Notes under the pieces: model-generated
What the model saw: the letters and a program-made list of their open reading frames with translations, nothing else
What the model was told of the DNA's origin: nothing
Database searches by the model: none
Program-made: the position numbers and the translations under genes
In this document: piece after piece, positions 7,096 to 13,917 of the stretch
Layout of the letters: every line of letters begins with the position of its first letter
Position numbering within the stretch: the first letter of the stretch is position 1
DNA from: an uncultured Anaerolineae bacterium
Lineage (GTDB): Bacteria; Chloroflexota; Anaerolineae; Aggregatilineales; Phototrophicaceae
Length of the DNA stretch: 47,295 nt
Assembly: GCA_937944445.1 (NCBI GenBank)
Contig: CALDYP010000028.1
Location: forward strand, 1-47,295
Direction: 5' to 3'

Positions 7096-8439
7096 TCAGA
7101 TCGACAGCGGCTGCATCCCCGTCAGCGTGTCGGGGACGGCGTAGGGCTGCGGCTCGGGCGGTTGGGCTTGGGGTTTGGTCACTTGCAGCGATTGGCTCAG
7201 CAGCCACGCCACATCATCCCCCAAGCGCTTGTAGTAATCGGCCAGTTTTTCGCCAGCGTGCATGCCGTGGATGGTGAAGGTGTAACTCTCTTGGATTTTG
7301 GCCGAGGTAACAGACATGGCCGGTTCCCACTGGTCGAGCCGCACCCACAAGCCGCCCTGCGCCTGATACAGCTCAAAGACGATGCGGATTTCGCCGTGTT
7401 TGCCCTCCAAGCGCAGGTCGAGCGCGACGGGCAGGAAGGCCGTGCGCGCGTTGATCTTGCGCCGAAACTGGCCGACGAGCCGCCGCGCCAGCCGCGCCGC
7501 CTGCCGTTCGAGTTGGTTAGGGGTGAGCTTGGCGCGCCGCCGCAGCAAGCGGTTGAGCTGCGCCGTCAGCCCGCTGGGGGCGATGTACTGCGTCCGCGCA
7601 ACCCGCCCATAGTTGTCGTACTGGCTGAGGCGGATGCCGGTTACGCGCCAGTTGTTGAACAGTTCACCGTCTGTCCCTAGCAGCAGCTTCACGACGTGCA
7701 GGTTGTTAGGCGTGGGCGGGGCGAGGATGAGGCCGTTCTGGGCGTGCATCTGCCACGCTTGGCGGCGGCCTTCTACGCTGTTGGGGTCGATCATCGGCAT
7801 GAAAGCGTAGGACGGCTGCCACGCGCTGAAGTCGGGTTTGCGGCGGAAGAGCGCCCGCACGATGATCGACACAATCCACAGCAGCAGCACCCCGACCAGC
7901 ATGATCACCAGCCCGATGACGAAGTTCTCGTAGGTGATGAACACCCCGCCTAAGCGGATGCCGCCGTCGGCCAGCTCAACCAGCGCAGTTGAGCCGTCGC
8001 CAGCCGTGCTAGCGCCGGTCGGCTGGGTGGGCATGGGGGGGATGGTCACGCTGATGCCGATGACGTTGTTGCCGGCAAGCGGGGAGTCCCGTGGTTCGAA
8101 CTCGTCCAGCCCGACCTCAATTTGAATGGGGAGCTGCCCCTCGTTGAAGTCGCGCGTGCGGAAGGGAATGCTGATGTTGACGCTCGCGCCGCCCGCAATC
8201 GGCGGCAGGATGTCCTCCGTCAGCACCTGCTGGGTGAGCAAGTTGCGGATGACGATGGCGGTGTTGGCCCCCGGGTTGCCGCCCGCGTTGCGCACGACGA
8301 AGCGCACGGTGAACGTCTCGTTGTCGTCGGAAAAGCTGATGCTGGGGCTGAGGATGGCGTAGTCGCGGGGGATGGTTGGGCCTTGTGCCTCCGCCATGCC
8401 GACTAACAGCAGCAGAATCAGCAGCAGCGCTCTACGCAT
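7096..8439 (-). CDS. Exported membrane protein with CARDB-like domain
   Basis: A 447-residue protein. It has a clear signal peptide (MRRALLLILLLLVGMAEAQ), an extracytoplasmic beta-rich region resembling CARDB/APHP adhesion modules (residues about 25-135: VRFVVRNAGGNPGANTA, then IEVGLDEFEPRDSPLAGNN), a linker, one membrane helix (about 173-200), and a basic cytoplasmic part of about 240 residues with no motif I recognise. AAGGGG precedes the ATG by 5 nt. The topology suggests a receptor or surface protein linking an outside sensor to a cytoplasmic domain; this is inference. Confidence 0.8.
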   Translation of the reverse strand: MRRALLLILLLLVGMAEAQGPTIPRDYAILSPSISFSDDNETFTVRFVVRNAGGNPGANTAIVIRNLLTQQVLTEDILPPIAGGASVNISIPFRTRDFNEGQLPIQIEVGLDEFEPRDSPLAGNNVIGISVTIPPMPTQPTGASTAGDGSTALVELADGGIRLGGVFITYENFVIGLVIMLVGVLLLWIVSIIVRALFRRKPDFSAWQPSYAFMPMIDPNSVEGRRQAWQMHAQNGLILAPPTPNNLHVVKLLLGTDGELFNNWRVTGIRLSQYDNYGRVARTQYIAPSGLTAQLNRLLRRRAKLTPNQLERQAARLARRLVGQFRRKINARTAFLPVALDLRLEGKHGEIRIVFELYQAQGGLWVRLDQWEPAMSVTSAKIQESYTFTIHGMHAGEKLADYYKRLGDDVAWLLSQSLQVTKPQAQPPEPQPYAVPDTLTGMQPLSI

Positions 8440-8630
8440 AACAACCCCTTCAGTCGGTGCAATGGAATGATCGTATCGCTATCCTAACTATAGGTCAAAT
8501 CTGCCGCGCTGCCAACTTATCGACTGACAATCAGCGCCGATTCATCGGTCAATCACCGACATCATAGAGGCAGGGCCTGCCCTGTCGGTAGGCTGCCCAC
8601 GCCGCCTTCAATCGACACCCGCCCATCAAA

Positions 8631-8756
8631 GGGAGTGTCTAAATTCGAACAGAGGCCTCATCTAGCTGACTTCAGGGGGCGCGCCCTAGCCGAGTGCTTC
8701 AGCGCTCGGCGCGACGGTAAAGGCCGATGACTGTCTGGTTATCTTTAGACACTCCC
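8631..8756. mobile_element. MITE-like non-autonomous element (126 bp)
   Basis: Perfect 13-bp terminal inverted repeats, GGGAGTGTCTAAA (8631-8643) and TTTAGACACTCCC (8744-8756), are flanked by an exact 8-bp direct repeat CCATCAAA (8623-8630 and 8757-8764), as expected of a target-site duplication. The interior contains a GGGGGCGCGCCC palindrome and a strong hairpin (CCGAGTGC 8690-8697 with GCGCTCGG 8702-8709). It is too short to encode a transposase. A 27-bp stretch of its left end (8635-8661) recurs with two differences at 36762-36788. Family of the mobilising transposase unknown. Confidence 0.85.
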
Positions 8757-8771
8757 CCATCAAAAGCTGAT

Positions 8772-8800
8772 TTGACAAAATAACGGCTCTGTGCTAGAAT
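8772..8800 (+). promoter_or_regulatory. ssb promoter
   Basis: A consensus TTGACA (8772-8777) and TAGAAT (8795-8800) are separated by exactly 17 nt. It lies 8 bp downstream of the MITE target duplication. Confidence 0.88.
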
Positions 8801-8865
8801 TTATGTTCTAAGAATGTGCACGATTATTCTAGGTGAATATCGCGCGTGGGTGAGGAGGAACAGAC

Positions 8866-9300
8866 ATGGCAGGCTATGAGCAGACGATCATCGTGGGCAA
8901 CGTCGGGCGCGACCCCGAAACGCGGCAGCTTCCTAGCGGCGACAGCGTGACGTCGTTCACGGTTGCGGTGTCGCGTGCTTGGCGCGACCGCAGCACCAAC
9001 GAACAGAAAGAATCCACTAACTGGTACAGCGTCAGCCTGTGGGGCAATCGGTTTGATGGGGTGCTGCCCTACATCCGCAAAGGCAAGCAGGTGATGATCA
9101 TCGGGACGGTGTCGGCGCGGCCTTACAAAGACAGAGATGGCAACCCGAAGGCCAGCCTTGAACTGAAGGCCGATACGATTCAACTGTTGGGCAATCGCGG
9201 CGACACGGACACGCTGAACGACGACAACATGGGCAGTTATCATCCGAATTCCCATGACAGCGACAGCCAACCTAAGACCGCAGACGACATCCCGTTCTAG
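8866..9300 (+). CDS. ssb: Single-stranded DNA-binding protein
   Basis: A 144-residue SSB that coats ssDNA during replication, recombination and repair. The OB-fold spans residues about 1-108 (TIIVGNVGRDPETR at the start, TSFTVAVSRAW, ESTNWYSVSLWG, KGKQVMIIGTV). A short flexible linker rich in Asp, Asn and Ser ends in the acidic tip DDIPF that recruits partner proteins. AGGAGG (8853-8858) precedes the ATG. It has its own strong promoter and is monocistronic; ssb is often beside rpsF/rpsR but not here, so this may be one of several paralogues. Confidence 0.95.
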   Translation: MAGYEQTIIVGNVGRDPETRQLPSGDSVTSFTVAVSRAWRDRSTNEQKESTNWYSVSLWGNRFDGVLPYIRKGKQVMIIGTVSARPYKDRDGNPKASLELKADTIQLLGNRGDTDTLNDDNMGSYHPNSHDSDSQPKTADDIPF

Positions 9301-9308
9301 GTTGTGCG

Positions 9309-9947
9309 CTAAGACGACGCATCGGACGGCTGGCTGGGGAACGCTGCGCTGAACAGGCGGTATGGCCGCGTATTTAGCGCGTGTTGGCTGCGGTTGCTGT
9401 CGCTGATCTTGGTGAACTCGTCGATCACATTGTCAAGCAACGCGAACAGCATGCGCGCTTGGTCTTCCGTCAGCGAAAGCCGCAGCGAGACCACCTTTGC
9501 GCCGTGGATGACCTCAGACGTTTCAGAGGTGTCGATCGTGCCGCTGTGCAGCCCGTCGAGCAGGTCTTGGCGCGCGCCGTCAAACACGCTGCGGATCGAC
9601 ATCTCAAGCGGGTTGGCATCTTCCTGTGACCCTGTCAGCAGATGGGGCGCAACCTGCACCCGATACGCCGCCACCTGATACACCCGTTCCATGATGCCAG
9701 AGACCAAGCGCGAATCGACCACTGTGATCAACCCGTGTTTTTCCAGCAGGTTGACGTGGTAGTAGAGCTTGGTCGCGGGGATGTCCAGCTCAGCGGCAAT
9801 CTGTTTGACGGTTGAGGGCTGCACCATCAGCTCCCGGATGCGCAGCCGCAGCGGATCGGCCAGCACCTTGAGCGTCTCGAGGTCATCAATCACTTGCTCG
9901 TGTGCAGGAATTGCAATAGCGCCGTTGTGTGGTGTGTTCAGTGTCAT
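9309..9947 (-). CDS. ArsR-like winged-helix transcriptional regulator
   Basis: A 212-residue DNA-binding protein. Residues about 20-95 form a winged helix of the ArsR/HTH_20 type (LKVLADPLRLRIRELM, then STVKQIAAELDIPATKLYYHVNLLEKHGLI). The C-terminal ~115 residues are an uncharacterised, mostly helical sensing or dimer domain. It lacks the metal-binding ELxVCDL motif of ArsR metal sensors. It is divergent from the nitroreductase operon, with repeated sequences between them that may be its operator. It is convergent with ssb, 8 bp from its stop. Confidence 0.88.
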   Translation of the reverse strand: MTLNTPHNGAIAIPAHEQVIDDLETLKVLADPLRLRIRELMVQPSTVKQIAAELDIPATKLYYHVNLLEKHGLITVVDSRLVSGIMERVYQVAAYRVQVAPHLLTGSQEDANPLEMSIRSVFDGARQDLLDGLHSGTIDTSETSEVIHGAKVVSLRLSLTEDQARMLFALLDNVIDEFTKISDSNRSQHALNTRPYRLFSAAFPSQPSDASS

Positions 9948-9986
9948 GATGTAATAGCCGTGAAAATTTCCAACGATTCAGTACGA

Positions 9987-10014
9987 ATTATATTAAACGT
10001 TTACATTGGCACAA
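9987..10014 (-). promoter_or_regulatory. Promoter of the ArsR-like regulator gene
   Basis: On the minus strand TTGTGC (10014-10009) and a perfect TATAAT (9992-9987) are 16 nt apart. The spacer contains AAACGTTT. Confidence 0.6.
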
Positions 10015-10019
10015 GCTGG

Positions 10020-10061
10020 CCACTTGGCTAATCATTTATCCGACCACTGGCCTAATCACTT
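10020..10061. promoter_or_regulatory. Direct repeats, candidate operator in divergent promoter region
   Basis: CCACTTGGCTAATCATTT (10020-10037) and CCACTGGCCTAATCACTT (10044-10061) match at 14 of 18 positions and are 24 bp apart. They sit between the regulator promoter and the extended -10 of the nitroreductase operon. Confidence 0.5.
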
Positions 10062-10070
10062 GGGCAGACG

Positions 10071-10079
10071 TGGTATACT
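10071..10079 (+). promoter_or_regulatory. Extended -10 promoter of nitroreductase operon
   Basis: TGGTATACT is an extended -10 (TGn plus TATACT at 10074-10079). No strong -35 is seen, which suits an extended -10 promoter. It lies 33 nt before the preferred start codon. Confidence 0.5.
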
Positions 10080-10111
10080 TCAGGCACTGCATACGCCTGT
10101 AGGAGATGCTT

Positions 10112-10792
10112 ATGCCTCACCCGATTGACGACGTGATCCGTCAGCGTCGCACGAGCAAACCCCTACGCGACACCGCGCGCTGCGACGAGGCTGCGCCGTG
10201 TCATGCGGAGGTGGCCGCCGCCCTGCCTGAGCTGATTGAAACGGCGGGGTACGCCCCGTTTCACAAGCTGGCGCACGAAAGCCACCGCCAAGATGGCCTC
10301 GCGGCGGTCGTTCCGTGGCGCTTTTACGCGCTCGACAAGCCCACCTGCTGCCGCCTGCTGCGCCATCTTGAGGCGCAGGCCGTCGCCCACCCCCACAGCA
10401 AATGGAGCCAAGCATGGGACTCCAAGATCCCCAAGCTGCTGGCAGGTTCCAGCGCGTTGGTGATGGTGACGTGGCTGCCAGACCCTGCGCCGACGGGCAG
10501 CCTGCCCCTGCTAGATGAGAACAACATCGAACACCTCGCGGCGGCCTCGGCGGCGGTGCAAAACTTGCTGCTAGCGGCCACCGCGCGCGGCTGGCACAAC
10601 TACTGGTCAACCGGCGGCATCCTGCGCGATGCGGACGTGTTCGCCTTGTTGGGGATTGCGACCAATCAACTGCTGCTGGGCGCGATCTTCCTCGCGCACC
10701 CGGACGCGCCGCTGGACGCTGTGGAGGGCGGCAGCCTGCGCGAGAAGCGCGGCACGCCTGCTGACTGGTCGCGTTGGGTGGCGCTGTCATGA
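10112..10792 (+). CDS. Nitroreductase family protein
   Basis: About 226 residues, a flavin-dependent oxidoreductase of the nitroreductase fold, expected to use NAD(P)H and FMN. Features are the N-terminal RRTSKPL phosphate-binding stretch, the central NNIEHLAAASAAVQNLLLAA helix, the HNYWSTGG segment, and the C-terminal LREKRG. ATG at 10112 is chosen because AGGAG (10101-10105) is 6 nt upstream; the ATG at 10106 would abut the ribosome site. First of three coupled genes. Substrate unknown. Confidence 0.88.
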   Translation: MPHPIDDVIRQRRTSKPLRDTARCDEAAPCHAEVAAALPELIETAGYAPFHKLAHESHRQDGLAAVVPWRFYALDKPTCCRLLRHLEAQAVAHPHSKWSQAWDSKIPKLLAGSSALVMVTWLPDPAPTGSLPLLDENNIEHLAAASAAVQNLLLAATARGWHNYWSTGGILRDADVFALLGIATNQLLLGAIFLAHPDAPLDAVEGGSLREKRGTPADWSRWVALS

Positions 10793-11604
10793 GGCCGAAC
10801 GAAACTCACCTCACGCTGACGATTGACGGCCTGCCGATCCACGTGTGGCGCGTGGGCGCGGGCCGCCAGCCGCTGCTGCTGGCGCACGGCTTCACAGACG
10901 CGGCCATCGTCTGGCAAACCCTCATCGACCACCTGAGCGCCGACTACGACGTGATCGCCTACGACGGGCGCGGCCACGGCCAATCCGCCCGCGTGACCGA
11001 GCGCTACACCCTGATGGATTTGACGCGCGAATGCTTGGGCGTGATCGACGCGCTGGGGCTGCATCAGCCGGTTCTCATCGGCCACAGCATGGGCGCGGCG
11101 ATTGCAGCGCTGGCCGCGTGGCAGGCCCCGCACGCCCTGCGCGCCGTCGTGCTAGAAGACCCGCCCATCACGGAAACGGTCGCCCTCACCCGTGAGGACA
11201 TGGCCAACTGGAAGGCGCAGCTCCTCACGCAGCAGAGCGCCCCGCCCGAGGCCGTCCGCGAGGTCTACCGCACGCAGCTTTACCCTACGTGGAGCGATGC
11301 CGACATCGACACGCGCATCGCTGCCCGTCAGATGCTCGACGTGGCCGTGTTCGACCTAATGGACTGGGCCGACGTGCCCCGCTGGCAGGACTGGCATGCC
11401 CAAGTAGAATGCAGGGCGCTGCTGCTGACGGGCGACCCGGCGCAGGGGGCCATCGTCCAGCCTGAGACGGCTGAGCGGCTGGTGGCAGGTTGGCGCGGCC
11501 TCCAGCATGTTCACGTGCCGACCGTGGGGCATCACATTCGCTGTGGCGACTTCCCTGCCTACTGGCAGGCGCTAGCATCATTTTTGAAGGACGTTTGCTC
11601 ATGA
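10789..11604 (+). CDS. Alpha/beta hydrolase
   Basis: A 271-residue hydrolase. The oxyanion region LLAHGFTD, the AYDGRGHGQS segment, the nucleophile elbow GHSMG, and the C-terminal GHHIR histidine are all present, so the Ser-Asp-His triad looks intact. The ATG overlaps the stop of the nitroreductase gene (ATGA), and its own stop overlaps the rfbC start the same way, so the three are translationally coupled. Substrate cannot be assigned. Confidence 0.88.
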   Translation: MRPNETHLTLTIDGLPIHVWRVGAGRQPLLLAHGFTDAAIVWQTLIDHLSADYDVIAYDGRGHGQSARVTERYTLMDLTRECLGVIDALGLHQPVLIGHSMGAAIAALAAWQAPHALRAVVLEDPPITETVALTREDMANWKAQLLTQQSAPPEAVREVYRTQLYPTWSDADIDTRIAARQMLDVAVFDLMDWADVPRWQDWHAQVECRALLLTGDPAQGAIVQPETAERLVAGWRGLQHVHVPTVGHHIRCGDFPAYWQALASFLKDVCS

Positions 11605-12161
11605 CGCATCTGCACTCGACGCCCATCGACGGCGTGCTGCTCGTTGAACTACAACCCTACGCCGACGCGCGCGGGCGCTTCATGGAGACCTTCCGCCGCG
11701 AGTGGTTCCCACAGGTCTCGTGGGAACGCCTCCAAAGCAACCGCAGCGAGAGCGTCGCGGGCGTGCTGCGCGGGCTGCATTATCACTTCCACCAAGTGGA
11801 CTACTGGTTCTGCGCGCAGGGGCGCATCCGCGCCGGCTTGGTTGACCTGCGGCCTGATTCGCCAACGTTTCGTGCCGTTCACACCGTTGACCTCGACGCT
11901 GACACGCCGCGCGGCCTGTTCATCCCGGTGGGCGTGGCGCACGGCTTCTACGCACAAACCGACTGCACGCTGTTCTACACCGTCAACAACTACTACGACC
12001 GTCAAGACGAGCTGGGCGTGGCGTGGGACGATCCATCGCTGGGCGTCGATTGGGGCACAGTGGGCCAGCCGCTGCTCTCCGAGCGCGACATGACCAACCC
12101 GCGCCTAGATGAGATTGCGCTCGATCGCCTACCGCGCTATCAAACGTCCATCAACCCCTGA
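11601..12161 (+). CDS. rfbC: dTDP-4-dehydrorhamnose 3,5-epimerase family protein
   Basis: A 186-residue cupin of the RmlC family, which epimerises C3 and C5 of dTDP-4-keto-6-deoxyglucose in dTDP-rhamnose synthesis. Seen are ARGRFMETFRREWF, the catalytic-region GVLRGLHYH, LVDLRPDSPTF, IPVGVAHGFYA and the NNYYD region. The position after HY is His where many homologues have Gln. The start ATG (11601) overlaps the hydrolase stop. The other rml genes are absent here, so it could supply the pathway from another locus or act on a different nucleotide sugar. Its 3' end overlaps the convergent hydrolase gene by 22 bp. Confidence 0.87.
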   Translation: MTHLHSTPIDGVLLVELQPYADARGRFMETFRREWFPQVSWERLQSNRSESVAGVLRGLHYHFHQVDYWFCAQGRIRAGLVDLRPDSPTFRAVHTVDLDADTPRGLFIPVGVAHGFYAQTDCTLFYTVNNYYDRQDELGVAWDDPSLGVDWGTVGQPLLSERDMTNPRLDEIALDRLPRYQTSINP

Positions 12162-13003
12162 CGAAGCAGCCATGCGCGGATGTGCATAGCTGTCTGCTGG
12201 GGGACGGCTTGCGGGAAGAGGTGGCCGTAGCCTTCAATCGTTAGGTGGGTGGCGCTGGGGACGAGCGCCTTGACGCGCTCGGCGCTGGCCGCGCTGAAGG
12301 TGTCGCTCGTCCCGCCGCGGATGATCAGCTTGGGCAGCGGCAGCGCCTCCATCCGTGGGATGGCCTGCCACATCTCAGCGAAACCCGTGCTGAAGTAGTG
12401 CGCCTCCCACTCTGGCGACCATGTGAGCGTATAGCCGTCGCCCTCGGGGCGCGTCCCATACTGAGCGTAGAGGCGCATCGCTTCGTCGTCCCAATCGGCG
12501 AACAAGGGGTGATGGCGGTAGCGCTGGTAGAAGGCTTGCTGGCTCTCGAAGGCGCGGGTGCGTTTGATGGCGGCCTGCGCCAGCGGGTGCTGATCCGACA
12601 CGCCGTGCCGCCGCGCCACCGCGATCATGTCAACGATGGTCTCGTCTAGAAACGTTGGGTCGAGCAGGATGAGCGCGCGGAAGCGCCCCGGCTGCATCAA
12701 AGCGGCGTTCATGCTGGCCACCCCGCCGAACGAGTGCCCGACCGCGATCACCTCGTGCAGGTCGAACTGGTCAAGCGCCGCGAGCAAGTCCTCCGCCACG
12801 TGCAACCAATCGGGGGCTTCGGTCAGCGGGGGTGGCGGGCCGTCGTGCCACAGGGCGCGCGGCGGCGCACACACCACGCGGAAAGCGCTCATCAAAGGGC
12901 GCAGCATGGGCACGTAAGTGTGTGGGACAAAACCATTAGCTGGGGCCATGTGCAGCACGGGCGCGTGCGGCTGGCCGCCTAAATCGATTAATTGTTGGGG
13001 CAT
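12140..13003 (-). CDS. Alpha/beta hydrolase
   Basis: About 287 residues. The elbow is GHSFGG and the C-terminal histidine lies in EGYGHLFPQ; LLDPTFLDE and IIRGGTSDTF carry likely acid positions. The N-terminal region (VLHMAPANGFVPHTYVPML) resembles the lipase/thioesterase-like alpha/beta hydrolases of environmental bacteria. I start at ATG 13003, preceded by GAGGAGAGG with a 6-nt gap, rather than the upstream ATG at 13045. It is transcribed in the same direction as prmC and ppk behind it. Substrate unknown. Confidence 0.87.
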   Translation of the reverse strand: MPQQLIDLGGQPHAPVLHMAPANGFVPHTYVPMLRPLMSAFRVVCAPPRALWHDGPPPPLTEAPDWLHVAEDLLAALDQFDLHEVIAVGHSFGGVASMNAALMQPGRFRALILLDPTFLDETIVDMIAVARRHGVSDQHPLAQAAIKRTRAFESQQAFYQRYRHHPLFADWDDEAMRLYAQYGTRPEGDGYTLTWSPEWEAHYFSTGFAEMWQAIPRMEALPLPKLIIRGGTSDTFSAASAERVKALVPSATHLTIEGYGHLFPQAVPQQTAMHIRAWLLRQGLMDV

Positions 13004-13069
13004 GGGCCTCTCCTCATGTGCCTTGCCCATACATACCACAAGCATCTGAGTGTGAGGTGTGAAAATGCT

Positions 13070-13909
13070 TTAGATCAAGCTCAGACGGACGATCCGTTCA
13101 TGGCCGGCATAGTCAGGGAGCACGACCGCCTCGCGCAGGGGCAGATGCGCGGCGGCCTCTAACACAGCGCGCCCCTGCCCGCTGCCGATCTCCAGCAGGA
13201 TGAGCGCCTGCGGCTGGCAGACGAGGGGCGCTTGCTGAAGCAGTTGACGGATCAGCGCGAGGCCGTCCGCGCCGCCGTCGAGCGCCAGCGTTGGCTCATG
13301 CTGGCTGACGAGCAGCGTCGGCACTTCGTCGCTGGCGATGTAGGGCAGGTTGGCCAGCAGCAAATCCACGCGCAGGCCGCGCTCGATCAACGGTTGGGCA
13401 AGCGACCCGTGGAAGCAGTGCACCTCCACCCCGTGCTGCTGGGCGTTGCGCTGGGCGACGTGGAGGGCCGCCGCACTGACGTCCACTGCGTAGGTGCAGG
13501 CGTGCGGCAGGTGCGCCGCCACCGTGACGGCGATTGCCCCGCTGCCCGTGCCGATGTCGGCGATGACCGGCGCGGGCAGCCGCTCCGCGTGGTAGATGGC
13601 CTGTTCAACGAGCAGTTCCGTCTCAGGCCGTGGGATGAGCACGTCGGGGGTGACGGTCAGCGTCAAGTCGTAGAAGTGGCTGTAGCCGAGCAGATAGTCC
13701 AGCGGCTCCCCTGCTGCGCGCCGCTCAACCAACCTTTGAAGCTGTTGGTGCTGGGCCTCTGTTAGCGTCGTTTCAGGATAGGCCAGCAGCATCGACTGCG
13801 GCAGGTTCAAGACGTGCGCCACAAGCTGGCGCGCCTCAAGCGCGGCGGTCTGAGACGGCAGCAAGCACAGACGCGCCGCGTGCAGCGCTTGGGCAACTGT
13901 GATGTGCAT
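13070..13909 (-). CDS. prmC: Peptide chain release factor N5-glutamine methyltransferase
   Basis: About 279 residues. PrmC methylates the GGQ glutamine of release factors RF1/RF2 using SAM. The N-terminal helical domain (residues about 1-85) includes EARQLVAHVL and RRAAGEPLDYLLGY; the Rossmann methyltransferase domain has VLIPRPETE, DIGTGSGAIAV and YAVDVS. The usual substrate-glutamine motif NPPY reads NLPY here (about residues 187-190), a variant worth checking. The start is taken as ATG 13909, 8 nt after the ppk stop; a TTG at 13936 would overlap ppk. Downstream of ppk, likely co-transcribed. Confidence 0.9.
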   Translation of the reverse strand: MHITVAQALHAARLCLLPSQTAALEARQLVAHVLNLPQSMLLAYPETTLTEAQHQQLQRLVERRAAGEPLDYLLGYSHFYDLTLTVTPDVLIPRPETELLVEQAIYHAERLPAPVIADIGTGSGAIAVTVAAHLPHACTYAVDVSAAALHVAQRNAQQHGVEVHCFHGSLAQPLIERGLRVDLLLANLPYIASDEVPTLLVSQHEPTLALDGGADGLALIRQLLQQAPLVCQPQALILLEIGSGQGRAVLEAAAHLPLREAVVLPDYAGHERIVRLSLI

Positions 13910-13917
13910 CGTCGCGT

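Larger units (their letters stand above)
8440..8865. other. Intergenic region with palindrome, MITE and ssb promoter
   Basis: This 426-bp gap holds, left to right, a GGCAGGGCCTGCCC palindrome (about 8571-8586), a MITE-like element (8631-8756) and the ssb promoter (8772-8800). I see no coding potential. Confidence 0.7.

Noticed and set aside
8641..8652. TTCGAAC resembling a tRNA T-loop
   Set aside because: No acceptor or anticodon stems around it; it lies inside the MITE-like element and recurs at 36770 in the related fragment.
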